A stretch of 64,000 bases of DNA from positions 1 through 64,000 of the forward strand of contig CBDFGQ010000008.1 in NCBI GenBank assembly GCA_965247295.1, read 5' to 3'. Below are positions 34,667 through 43,100 of the stretch, piece after piece (position 1 is the first letter of the stretch; each line of letters begins with the position of its first letter). Origin of the DNA: CBDFGQ01 sp965247295. GTDB lineage: Bacteria; Chloroflexota; Dehalococcoidia; Lucifugimonadales; JAGWBF01. The notes under the pieces are model-generated. The model saw only the letters and a list, made by a program, of their open reading frames with translations. It did no database searches and was not told the DNA's origin. A program made the translations under genes and the position numbers.

Positions 34667-35581
34667 ATGAGGGATAACTCGTCCCCCAAAGTAGTCTATT
34701 CCCCGTTCCCCAGGATCCCACATCGTCCGTGGGCCACCGTACTCCCCCGAATCACCCCGGATTCATCCAGGCTGTTGATATTCTGCTCCATCGGCCTCCT
34801 TGGTGGGATATTCGGCGGGCTGCTGGGAATCGGGGGTGGCTCGGTTATAGCACCCCTCCTTCTGCTGGTCACAAGACTACGGCCCGCGCAGGTTGCCGGT
34901 ACCACCCTTGCGACGGTTTTGGTCATTTCCATGGTGGGTTCCGGGGCCTACGCCTCCCTGGGCAACCTGAACCTGGAGCTGGCCTGGCCCATCGCCGCCG
35001 GCAGCGTGGCGGGCTCCGTACTGGGGTCACTGATGGCCAAGCGCGTATCGATGGGCCTGATGCTGCTGATGTTCCTTACCATCATCCCCTACTTCGCTTT
35101 GAAGGAATTCTGGCCCTCTATGGCGTCCCCGGCGCTGGGCGCCAATCTCCTCTCCTTGGGGGCCCTGGGATTCGGGACGGGCATCCTGAGCGGGATGCTT
35201 GGAATCAGCGGAGCAAGCCTTGTAGTTCCGAGCCTGGTGGGGTTTTTCTTCCTGGACCACCACGCGGCCCAGGGCATCGCCATGGGCGTAGCCCTGGCCG
35301 ACTCACTGGCTGGAGCGGTTACGCACGCCAAGGCCAGGAACGTCCAGTGGTCGCTGTTGGCCTACCTGGTCGTGCCCGCGGCACTTGCCGCCGTGGGCGG
35401 TGCCCTGCTGTCCGACGCCCTGCCGGGATCGGTGCTCCGCTATCTGTTCGGCGTGTTCCTGGTAATAATCTGGGCGCTGATGCTGCTGCGCTCCATGAAG
35501 CACATCCGCGCGCGGGACAAGGTTCATCCTGTCTCCAGGCCGCCTCGTGAGCCCGCCCGGGGGGTTACCAAGGATGAGTAG
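34667..35581 (+). CDS. TSUP (TauE/SafE) family sulfite/sulfoacetate-type membrane exporter
   Basis: The 304-residue membrane protein has a hydrophilic N-terminal 35 residues and about eight transmembrane helices. The duplicated TSUP motif GLLGIGGGSVIAP (near 50-62) and GMLGISGASLVVPSLV (near 175-190) is clear. The family exports or imports small sulfur-containing anions such as sulfite, sulfoacetate or thiosulfate. The specific substrate is unknown. GTAAGGACAG precedes the ATG. Its stop overlaps the start of the Ca2+/H+ antiporter gene (ATG 35574), implying translational coupling. Confidence 0.88.
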   Translation: MRDNSSPKVVYSPFPRIPHRPWATVLPRITPDSSRLLIFCSIGLLGGIFGGLLGIGGGSVIAPLLLLVTRLRPAQVAGTTLATVLVISMVGSGAYASLGNLNLELAWPIAAGSVAGSVLGSLMAKRVSMGLMLLMFLTIIPYFALKEFWPSMASPALGANLLSLGALGFGTGILSGMLGISGASLVVPSLVGFFFLDHHAAQGIAMGVALADSLAGAVTHAKARNVQWSLLAYLVVPAALAAVGGALLSDALPGSVLRYLFGVFLVIIWALMLLRSMKHIRARDKVHPVSRPPREPARGVTKDE

Positions 35582-36703
35582 CGGCGAGGCCAGGATGGCG
35601 GGTCCTCATGTACCCAAGCCAGCCGCCGGTCCTGCGGTGTATTCAAGGGTAATAAAACGGTGGGCAAATAAGGGGACCGTCGCCAATGCCATGCTCGTCT
35701 TCGTCCCACTGGCGCTTCTGGGCACCCTATACGGCTTTGGCGCAATCTTCGTTTTTACCTGCTCGGCATTATCTTGCGTGGCACTAAGTTATCGGCTCGG
35801 CCAGGCTACGGAGTCATTAGGCTCGAGGTTCGGACCTGTTTCCGGGGGACTGCTTAACGCAACCTTTGGCAACGCGGCGGAGTTGATAATATCCATCGTC
35901 GCTTTGAGCCATGGGCTGTTCCTGGTGGTACGCACCACACTCATCGGGTCCATCCTTGGGCAGCTACTCCTGGTCCTCGGGACGAGCCTCCTCCTCGGCG
36001 GATTCAAGCACAAGGAGCTGGGCTTCAGCCGGCAACTGGTTCAGATTAACTTCACCCTCATGGCCATCGCCCTGGTGCCATCGGCCTTCCCAGCGTCATG
36101 CTCATGCTGGCGCCCGAGCGAGCCCATGCAACTGCAAGCTACCTCGCCCCGACGTTGTGTGTACTTCTACTTATCATCTATGGACTGGCGGTAACGTTCT
36201 CACTTGGCAGGCAACCCGAGGAGTCGAACGAAGGCGGCGGACCCAATTGGTCGGTCCTCAAAGGGTTCCTGGTACTGGCGGGCTCAACGGGCGGCATCGT
36301 ACTGACCTCTGAGCTCCTCGTGAGCAGCATCATGCCCTTCGTGGAAGAGACGGGGGTCTCCCAGGTCTTCATCGGGCTGATACTGATTCCCATCTTCGGG
36401 AACGTGGTGGACCACATTGTGGCCATCAGCGTGGCGCTGCGAAACAGGATGGACCTCAGCCTGACCATTTCGGTGGGGTCCGCTGCCCAGGTGGCATGTA
36501 TGGTGCTGCCGGCCATCGTGTTGATCAGCCTGGCCATGGGTCAGCCAATGGGGCTTATTTTCGGCCCCATCGAGCTCATCTCGCTGGCCGCGGGGCTGCT
36601 ACTCATGATACCGGTGCTCCTGGATGGCAGCAGCAACTGGCTGGAGGGAGCAGAGCTCTTGACCTGTTATCTAATTCTTGCCGTCGTGTTGTGGGCCATA
36701 TAG
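35574..36703 (+). CDS. Ca2+/H+ antiporter (CAX family), split by a 1-nt frameshift
   Basis: Two adjacent frames together make one complete CAX antiporter of about 375 residues. The first (35574 to about 36090) ends its family sequence with GNAAELIISIVALSHGLFL and INFTLMAIALVPSA. The second (from about 36091) continues with VMLMLAPERAHATASYLAP and carries GNVVDHIVAISVAL. The break is at GGCCTTCCCAG (36083-36093), where one missing base explains the shift. The two repeat motifs are the halves of the inverted-repeat CAX fold; the second reads GNVVD where GNAAE is usual. It would export Ca2+ using the proton gradient. ATG 35595 is an alternative start. Confidence 0.85.
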
Positions 36704-36797
36704 CATTGGGCAAGCCTATTTCGACGGCGCCGGGAAAGGATGGTGCCCACAGTGCACGGGAATGAGCCGTGGCAGACTAAATCTAAGGAGGGAGAAC

Positions 36798-37112
36798 ATG
36801 TCGGAGTCGCAGACCAATGTAGGGAGTGAGAACATGTCGGAGTCAATTAACGGGGGTCAGGTATCGCTGATCGATCGGTTTCTGGAGGAGGCGCGAATCG
36901 CCAACCGGCAGGTAAGTGTGTACCTGGTCAACGGCTTTCAACTCAAGGGAGATGTGGTGGCAGCGGACAAGGAGACCATCCTGTTCAAGCACAGGGACGT
37001 ACACCAGCTAATTATGCGTTCGGCGGTAGCCACCGTGTACCCGCTGCCCCATCCCAAGGGAGACTCGAACGGATGGTGGCGTGGCTACGCTGCCGGTCTG
37101 CCTGAAGCCTAG
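36798..37112 (+). CDS. hfq: Hfq-like RNA chaperone (Sm-fold)
   Basis: The 104-residue protein carries the Sm1 motif ANRQVSVYLVNGFQLKGDVV and the Sm2 region VHQLIMRSAVATVYP, collinear with Hfq. Hfq hexamers bind small RNAs and mRNAs. In place of the family YKHA the Sm2 element reads MRSA, so the proximal-face Lys-His pair important in E. coli is altered. An acidic/polar N-terminal 30 residues and a short C-terminal tail flank the domain. The ribosome-binding site AAGGAGGG precedes ATG 36798. A second, repeated ribosome-site/start arrangement 36 nt later offers an alternative start. It follows the CAX gene by 94 nt and may be co-transcribed with it. Confidence 0.8.
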   Translation: MSESQTNVGSENMSESINGGQVSLIDRFLEEARIANRQVSVYLVNGFQLKGDVVAADKETILFKHRDVHQLIMRSAVATVYPLPHPKGDSNGWWRGYAAGLPEA

Positions 37113-37189
37113 ACCATATCTGAAGGCTTGCGTCCAGCTCCTGAACGCTATACCATGCCCGCGTCAACACGGTTTTGGGAGGCGCGAGT

Positions 37190-37903
37190 ATGGAGGCCAA
37201 TTCGCTGGACTTCTACCGAGAGCACGCCCGGCGCTACGCCGATGTATCGCACGATTTCATCCAGTCGGTATACACGGATGTCTCCCATCCTGCCTTCCGG
37301 GGAGACATGGACATTCTGGACCGGCTGACGGAGCTGGCCCCGGGACCTCGTGGACTGGATGCCGGATGTGGCGCGGGCGCTCGGGACGCTTACTTTCTCT
37401 GGAGCCGTGGGTGCGACATCCACGGCGTGGATGCGGTCGCGGAGAATATCCGAGTGGCTGCGGAGCGGCATCCAGAGATTGCCGATCGTCTCCAGGTGGC
37501 GGACCTGCAGGAACCGCTTCCCTTCGGCGACGAGTCGTTCGACTTCGTCATGTGTAATTCGGTGATCCAGCACATCCAGCACATGACGGACCCCCCTGAG
37601 GTGGCTACTGACGTCACCCTTAGGGAGCTGGTGAGGGTCCTGCGCCCTGGTGGCGTCCTGCAGCTCATGTTCAAGGTGGGCCAGGGGGTAGAGACCGTCT
37701 TCGACCGGGACTACGGCGTCAGTCGCACGTTCCAGCTCTATGACGAGCGGATGGTGCTGGACCTGCTGGTGGGATACGGCTGCCGGCTGGTTGAGGCGGA
37801 ATCAGACGATGTACTTGGCGGATTCATATACATGACGGACCCAAAACCCATGAGGTACTGCGCTTTCTACGTCGTGAAGACGGCGGGCGCCCCGGATCAA
37901 TGA
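37190..37903 (+). CDS. class I SAM-dependent methyltransferase
   Basis: The 237-residue Rossmann-fold methyltransferase has motif I GLDAGCGAGARDAYFL near 50-65, the acidic motif II ending GVDAVAENI near 78, and motif IV FDFVMCNSVIQHI near 118-130. The post-motif VLRPGGVLQLMF is near 160. The ATG at 37190 follows GGGAGG. It resembles small-molecule methyltransferases (UbiE/Methyltransf_11 type); substrate unknown. It follows the Hfq-like gene by 77 nt on the same strand. Confidence 0.85.
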   Translation: MEANSLDFYREHARRYADVSHDFIQSVYTDVSHPAFRGDMDILDRLTELAPGPRGLDAGCGAGARDAYFLWSRGCDIHGVDAVAENIRVAAERHPEIADRLQVADLQEPLPFGDESFDFVMCNSVIQHIQHMTDPPEVATDVTLRELVRVLRPGGVLQLMFKVGQGVETVFDRDYGVSRTFQLYDERMVLDLLVGYGCRLVEAESDDVLGGFIYMTDPKPMRYCAFYVVKTAGAPDQ

Positions 37904-37934
37904 TAGGTCGCCTATTGTTAACGCGGCGGCTGGC

Positions 37935-39185
37935 CTAGAGCCGCCTCAGGCGAGGCAGGATCACTCCGAGTACCAGGGCCAGGGCGGCCAGGCCGAGGCC
38001 GTTGGCCAGCAGGGCCACACGGACGGTGGTGGCTCCCGCGAGGTATCCGATCTCCAACTGCCCCACAGGCGCCGTTCCGATCCCAACCATGTAGGCGCCC
38101 ATGGCCCTCCCGCGCTGCTCGTCGGGGACGCTGAGCTGTAACAGGGTATGGTGCAGGATCTCCTGGACTGACGCCATCATGTTGGTAAAGATGAGAAACA
38201 CCACGGCCATCCAGAAGGCGGTCGACTGAGACAGCATCACCTCTCCGGCGCCAAACAATGCCAGCACCATCAGCATGAGCAGTCCGCGCCGGCGTACCTG
38301 CCCCAGCGCCGTTACCACAAAGACCGCCAGCGCTCCGCCGAGGAACCGGAAGGCGGTGAGAACTCCCAGTCCGGTAGCTCCCACGTGCAGGATGTCCTTT
38401 GCCAGAATGGGCAACAGGATTTGATGAGAAAAGCCCAGGGTCTCCGCCGCGGCGGTGGTGAGCATCAGACTCAGCAAGAGTCGGTTGGTCCTTAATGCCG
38501 TGAGATAGTGACGCAGGTTTTGCAACATGGGCTCCGTGACGCGAGGAGCCGCGTCGCCCCGATGTCGCAGTCCATACATCCCGATGAAGCCCAGGCCATA
38601 GCTCGCGCCCATGGCCGCGGCGCCGGTGGCAGGCCCGAGCCATTGGATGAGGACGCCTGACAGCAGCGCACCGAGTACCCCCCCGACTCGCTGGGCCAGA
38701 GAGAGTAAAGCGATGCCGTTTATGACTCCCCGTGCCCCCACGATGTCGTACACGAAGGCCTGGCGTGCCGTCATATAGAAGGCCTGCAGGGTGCCAAAAA
38801 GGAAGGAGGCCAGCATCAGGTTCCAGACCGCTACCCGATCGGTGTAAAGCAGAAGGGCCATTGCCACGGCCACCAGTGTCGTGCCACACCCTGCCATTCG
38901 CATCACGGTCCGGCGGTCCATCCGGTCACTGATGGACCCGGCGGCAAACCCCGCCACAAGGCTGGGCCCCGAGCGCACGGCGAATACGGCGCCCACCAGT
39001 GCCCCGGAGCCCGTCATATCGAATACCAGCCATCCCAGCAGTACCTGCAGCATGCCCTGCCCCAGCTGATTGCAGAGCGTAGAGGCCCACAGCACTCGAA
39101 AGTCTAGGAATCGGAGGGCATCGACCAGCTGGCCGTAGCGGGACCGGTGGGTGGAGAGGGGACGGTCTGTGGGGCTATTCTGCAA
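37935..39185 (-). CDS. MFS transporter (EntS-like exporter)
   Basis: The 416-residue membrane protein has twelve predicted helices and the MFS motif SISDRMDRRTVMRMAG between helices 2 and 3 (near 82-98). N-terminal sequence DFRVLWASTLCNQLGQGMLQ and the general layout fit the MFS_3/EntS group of drug or siderophore exporters. The start codon appears to be TTG with a weak ribosome-binding site, which may mean the true start lies elsewhere. It converges with the methyltransferase. The 289-nt gap to the next gene, on the other strand, holds no clear promoter. Confidence 0.85.
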   Translation of the reverse strand: MQNSPTDRPLSTHRSRYGQLVDALRFLDFRVLWASTLCNQLGQGMLQVLLGWLVFDMTGSGALVGAVFAVRSGPSLVAGFAAGSISDRMDRRTVMRMAGCGTTLVAVAMALLLYTDRVAVWNLMLASFLFGTLQAFYMTARQAFVYDIVGARGVINGIALLSLAQRVGGVLGALLSGVLIQWLGPATGAAAMGASYGLGFIGMYGLRHRGDAAPRVTEPMLQNLRHYLTALRTNRLLLSLMLTTAAAETLGFSHQILLPILAKDILHVGATGLGVLTAFRFLGGALAVFVVTALGQVRRRGLLMLMVLALFGAGEVMLSQSTAFWMAVVFLIFTNMMASVQEILHHTLLQLSVPDEQRGRAMGAYMVGIGTAPVGQLEIGYLAGATTVRVALLANGLGLAALALVLGVILPRLRRL

Positions 39186-39474
39186 AGAATATCGCCAGCG
39201 ACATTGTTAACATAACTCACATATGTGTTGCCAGAGGTGGCCTGAGGATGAGTCTAACATACCAGGTCCGGAGCATTACCGAGCCGTGTCCCAATCCGAT
39301 GGCGACGCTGGGCAGCCCTGCGGCGCCCGCCTATAGGCCCAACGCGGCGGCTTAGCTTGCGCTCCTGGGAACGGGCAGATACAATCACCCCTGAAGCCGT
39401 GCCACCAGAGCGGCTGGCTGCAGGCGAAGGATGAACGCACGCTGCTCACGTAACTCTTCTACAGGGAGGCTGAC

Positions 39475-40365
39475 ATGACGCAAAGGGATTTCGTGGGATA
39501 TGGCCTGAACCCGCCCGTAGTGGAGTGGCCCAACGGCGCGCGCATCGCCGTGTCCGTGGTGGTCAACTACGAGGAGGGCTCCGAATACTCGGTCCTCGAG
39601 GGCCATCCTCGTGGGGAGTTGATGGGTGAGGCGCCCTCGCCGGTGCCCGTCGGTGAACGGGACCTGGCAAACGAGTCGTTCTTCGAGTACGGCAGCCGGG
39701 TGGGGGTGTGGCGCATCCTAAATGTCCTGGATGAGCACGACGTAAAGGCCACCTTCTACTGCTGCGCCGTGGCCCTGGAGCGGAATCCACAGGTGGGCCC
39801 CGAGATCGTGCGCCGTGGCCACGAGGTTTTCGGCCACGGCTACCGATGGGAGGAGTACTACAGGATGGACCGCGATGCCGAGCGGGAGGCCATCCGAAAG
39901 GCGGTTGAGTCGATCACCCGCACCACGGGCCAGCGTCCCCTCGGCTGGTACACGCGCTATGGGCCCAGCGTGAACACGCGGGAGCTGGTGGTGGAGGAGG
40001 GAGGGTTCATCTACGATTGCAATGCCTATAACGATGATCTGCCCTATTACACGGAGGTTAAGGGCAAAAAATGGCTGGTTGTCCCCTATTCCCTGGAGGT
40101 CAACGACACCAAGTTCTGGCGGGGTGGAATGACCCAGCCCAACGACTTTTACCAGACTGCCCGGAGCACCTTTGACCAACTTTACGAGGAAGGCGCCACC
40201 CATCCCAAGATGATGTCCGTTGGGCTGCATTGCAGGATCATCGGCAAGCCGTCCAGGTCTGCGGCGCTGCGCCAGTTCCTGGCGTACGCCAAGAGCAAGC
40301 CCGGCGTGTGGTTCACCCGCAGAATTGACATCGCGCGGTGGTGGCTGGAAAAGTACTCCCCCTAG
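39475..40365 (+). CDS. PuuE-like allantoinase/polysaccharide deacetylase family protein, copy 1
   Basis: The 296-residue protein has the cofactor-free allantoinase (PuuE) pattern within the polysaccharide deacetylase superfamily: RDFVGYGLNPPVVEWPNGARIAVSVVVNYEEGSE at the front (given in parts) and FFEYGSRVGVWRIL near 62. VKATFYCCAVALERNP near 88, GHEVFGHGYRWEEYY near 115-130 and GLHCRIIGKPSR near 250 follow. The catalytic region of the fold is conserved but the metal-binding set of classical deacetylases is only partly obvious. The family opens cyclic ureides or removes acetyl groups. The substrate is unknown. A near-identical paralog follows 164 nt later. Confidence 0.85.
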   Translation: MTQRDFVGYGLNPPVVEWPNGARIAVSVVVNYEEGSEYSVLEGHPRGELMGEAPSPVPVGERDLANESFFEYGSRVGVWRILNVLDEHDVKATFYCCAVALERNPQVGPEIVRRGHEVFGHGYRWEEYYRMDRDAEREAIRKAVESITRTTGQRPLGWYTRYGPSVNTRELVVEEGGFIYDCNAYNDDLPYYTEVKGKKWLVVPYSLEVNDTKFWRGGMTQPNDFYQTARSTFDQLYEEGATHPKMMSVGLHCRIIGKPSRSAALRQFLAYAKSKPGVWFTRRIDIARWWLEKYSP

Positions 40366-40529
40366 CCGGTGAGCTAATCGGAGCCGGAAGGGGGGGTCAA
40401 CCAGGCCCACTGTTGACGGCTACGCCCAGCTACACCGCGGGCACTAACCACCGGGGCTGACAGGACGTGTGTAACGTCTCGGGTGAGGGCGCGCTACTAT
40501 GCAAACTCTTGAAGAGGGAGGCACGCACG

Positions 40530-41414
40530 ATGCAAAGGGACTTCGTAGGATATGGTCCGAACCCGCCCGTGGTGGAGTGGCCCAACGGTGCGCGCATCGC
40601 GGTGTCCGTGGTGGTCAACTACGAGGAGGGCTCTGAATACTCCGTCCTCGACGGTGATCCCCGGGGGGAGACGTTGGGTGAGATCGCCTCGCCGGTGCCG
40701 GCGGGTCAGCGGGACGTGGTCAACGAGTCGTTCTTCGAGTACGGTAGCCGGGTGGGGGTGTGGCGCATCCTCAACATTCTGGACGGGCACGACGTAAAGG
40801 CCACCTTCTACTGCTGCGCCGTGGCCCTGGAGCGGAATCCCCAGGTGGGCCCCGAGATCGTGCGCCGTGGCCATGAGATCTTTGGCCATGGCTACCGCTG
40901 GGAGCAGTACCACACGATGGACCGGGAGTCCGAGCGGGAGGCCATAGGAAAGGCCGTGGAATCGATCACTCGCACCACGGGGCAGCGTCCTCTGGGATGG
41001 TACGTTCGCCATTCCAGCGTGAACACCCGGGAGCTGGTGGTAGAGGAGGGGGGGTTCCTGTACGATTGCAATGCCTACAACGACGATCTGCCCTACTACA
41101 CCGAGGTGAATGGCAAGAATTGGCTGGTCATCCCCTATTCCCTGGATGTAAACGACACCAAGTTCTGGCGCGGTGGAATGACCCTGGGGAGTGACTTTTA
41201 CCAGGCGGCCCGGGACACCTTTGACCTTCTGTACGAGGAGGGCGCCACCCATCCCAAGATGATGTCGCTGGGGATGCACTGCCGGATTATCGGTAAGCCG
41301 TCCAGGGCGGCGGGGCTGCGCCGTTTCCTGGAGTATGCCGGGGGCAAGCCCGGCGTGTGGTTCGCCCGGAGAATAGACATCGCGCGCTGGTGGCAGGAGA
41401 AGTATTCTCCATAG
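40530..41414 (+). CDS. PuuE-like allantoinase/polysaccharide deacetylase family protein, copy 2
   Basis: The 294-residue paralog of copy 1 is collinear end to end and very similar (MQRDFVGYGPNPPVVEW, FFEYGSRVGVWRILNILDG, GHEIFGHGYRWEQYH, GMHCRIIGKPSRAAGLRRF). The ATG at 40530 follows GAGGGAGG; the frame is open upstream but only copy 1's start is conserved. The pair arose by tandem duplication, with most changes conservative and a few clustered in the loop at 45-55. Such duplicates may differ in substrate. No other ureide-degradation gene was recognised nearby. Confidence 0.85.
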   Translation: MQRDFVGYGPNPPVVEWPNGARIAVSVVVNYEEGSEYSVLDGDPRGETLGEIASPVPAGQRDVVNESFFEYGSRVGVWRILNILDGHDVKATFYCCAVALERNPQVGPEIVRRGHEIFGHGYRWEQYHTMDRESEREAIGKAVESITRTTGQRPLGWYVRHSSVNTRELVVEEGGFLYDCNAYNDDLPYYTEVNGKNWLVIPYSLDVNDTKFWRGGMTLGSDFYQAARDTFDLLYEEGATHPKMMSLGMHCRIIGKPSRAAGLRRFLEYAGGKPGVWFARRIDIARWWQEKYSP

Positions 41415-41506
41415 CCAGGCAAGTCTCATAGGCCGGAGCACCCTGGCGAGATGAGGTAGGCCTCTGAGCCACTTACAATCGCTCTATCCGCATATGATTG
41501 AGGCCG

Positions 41507-41535
41507 TTGACAGCGATTTGGGTGCCCGATATACT
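41507..41535 (+). promoter_or_regulatory. near-consensus sigma-70 promoter for the third DUF1800-NHL pair
   Basis: TTGACA (41507-41512), a 17-nt spacer and TATACT (41530-41535), 84 nt upstream of the DUF1800 start at 41620. This shows the pair is a transcription unit of its own here, unlike copy B, which is embedded in the transporter block. Confidence 0.7.
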
Positions 41536-41619
41536 CGCCATCGTCCGGGGGGCAGACTACCTTGTGTGGGCGGAGCGTTCGGGGGATAATAAACTCCGAA
41601 TAACCGGGGAGGCTGGGGT

Positions 41620-43056
41620 ATGCCGCAGGAAGAGCTAGCGTTGATGGCCCATCTGCTGCGACGCGCCGGGTTCGGGGCGACGCGCGAGGAGCTTGAGGGC
41701 TATCTGGCCAGGGGCTACGAGGCCACAGTAGAGGAGCTGGTGCATCCCGAGGACGCGCCTCCCGGCCTGGAGGACGATGACCTTGTCAGGCGGTACCATA
41801 CGGGCCAGAACAACCTGACGCTCCTCCCAAACGCCCAGACGTATTGGGTATACCGCATGATCAAGACTCATCGGCCCCTGGAGGAGAAGCTGGCCCTCTT
41901 CTGGCACGGCATCTTCGCCACCGGTTACACCAAGCTCAACCAACCCAAGGCTATCCTCAACCAGGTGGAAATGTTCCGCCTCTACGGGCTCGGGAGCTTC
42001 GATACCCTGCTGGTGCAGCTGTCCAAGGACCCGGCGATGATCTTCTGGCTGGACAACAAGGACAACCACAGTGAGGGGGTCAACGAGAACTTCGGGCGGG
42101 AGCTGCTGGAGCTATTCTCCATGGGCGTGGGGAACTACACCGAGGACGACGTGAGGCAGTGCTCCCGCGCCTTTACCGGGTGGACGATACAAAATGCCGC
42201 CCTGCACACGGCCCGCTCCGCTCAGGACTCCGTGGAGCCCTACGCGCGGCTGGACTGGCAGTTCCAGTACAGGGAGGACGACCACGACGACGGCGAGAAG
42301 TCGTTCCTGGGCCACACGGGCAGCTTCAACGGAGAGGACATCATAAATATCGTGTGCAGTCAGCCGGCCACGGCCCGGTTCATCGCCCGGCACCTGTACA
42401 ACTTCTTCGTGGCCGACGAGCCCCAGGTGCCCGCCTGGGAGACGGTGCCTCCCCAGGACCCCGAGGCCATCGCGACCCTGATGGACGCCTACCTCGAGCA
42501 CAGGTACGATATTCGCTCGGTGCTGAGGGTCCTTTTCAACTCCGACTTCTTCAAAGAGGCGGCGTTCAAGAAGGTCAAGAGCCCGGTGGAGCTGGTGGTT
42601 GGGGCCGTTCGGCTCGCCGGATGGAACCGCTTCCCGGAGATCGACGACGTGCAGCTGGGCCTGGCGATCGGATACATGGGCCAGCAGCTCCTTGACCCGC
42701 CCAGTGTCGAGGGCTGGCACACGGGGGTGGAGTGGATCACCACGGGCAGCCTGGTGGACCGGGTGAACTTTGCCGTCAGTCAATTCGCCGACATAGACCA
42801 GCCGGGGGTCAGGTCCATCATCGATCGCGTGGTGGCCCAGGGGGACCGTATATCTCCCGAGGGCCTGGTGAGCAGCTGTCTAGACATCATAGGCCCGCTG
42901 AGCGTGTCGGAGGACACCAGGCAGGAGCTCCTGGCCCATGCCTCCCAGGGGGGTGAGCTAAGGTCTGAAGCCAACGGCGAAAACCGCGCTTCTGCCCTGA
43001 GGGTGAGCGAGATGCTCCAGCTTGTAGTATCCACGAGGGAATTCCAGCTGGCGTGA
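41620..43056 (+). CDS. DUF1800 family protein, copy C
   Basis: The 478-residue protein carries the same blocks as copies A and B: HLLRRAGFGATREELEGYL, FWHGIFATGYTK, NENFGRELLELFSMGVGNYT, RAFTGWT, FLGHTGSFNGEDIINIV, LFNSDFFKEAAF and LLDPPSVEGWHTGVEW. It is closest by eye to the partial copy D (LGPLSVS, SIIDR, LLAHAS and FAVSQFAD versus FAVNQFAD). No export signal. The NHL partner starts 44 nt downstream. It has its own promoter. Confidence 0.9.
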   Translation: MPQEELALMAHLLRRAGFGATREELEGYLARGYEATVEELVHPEDAPPGLEDDDLVRRYHTGQNNLTLLPNAQTYWVYRMIKTHRPLEEKLALFWHGIFATGYTKLNQPKAILNQVEMFRLYGLGSFDTLLVQLSKDPAMIFWLDNKDNHSEGVNENFGRELLELFSMGVGNYTEDDVRQCSRAFTGWTIQNAALHTARSAQDSVEPYARLDWQFQYREDDHDDGEKSFLGHTGSFNGEDIINIVCSQPATARFIARHLYNFFVADEPQVPAWETVPPQDPEAIATLMDAYLEHRYDIRSVLRVLFNSDFFKEAAFKKVKSPVELVVGAVRLAGWNRFPEIDDVQLGLAIGYMGQQLLDPPSVEGWHTGVEWITTGSLVDRVNFAVSQFADIDQPGVRSIIDRVVAQGDRISPEGLVSSCLDIIGPLSVSEDTRQELLAHASQGGELRSEANGENRASALRVSEMLQLVVSTREFQLA

Positions 43057-43100
43057 CGCCGGCTCGGTAGATATTGAGCTCACCTCAAGCGAGGACGTAG

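Noticed and set aside
37918..38889. 323-residue frame overlapping the MFS gene on the same strand
   Set aside because: The MFS frame is clearly conserved; this one is Arg/Gly-rich and is a frame artefact.
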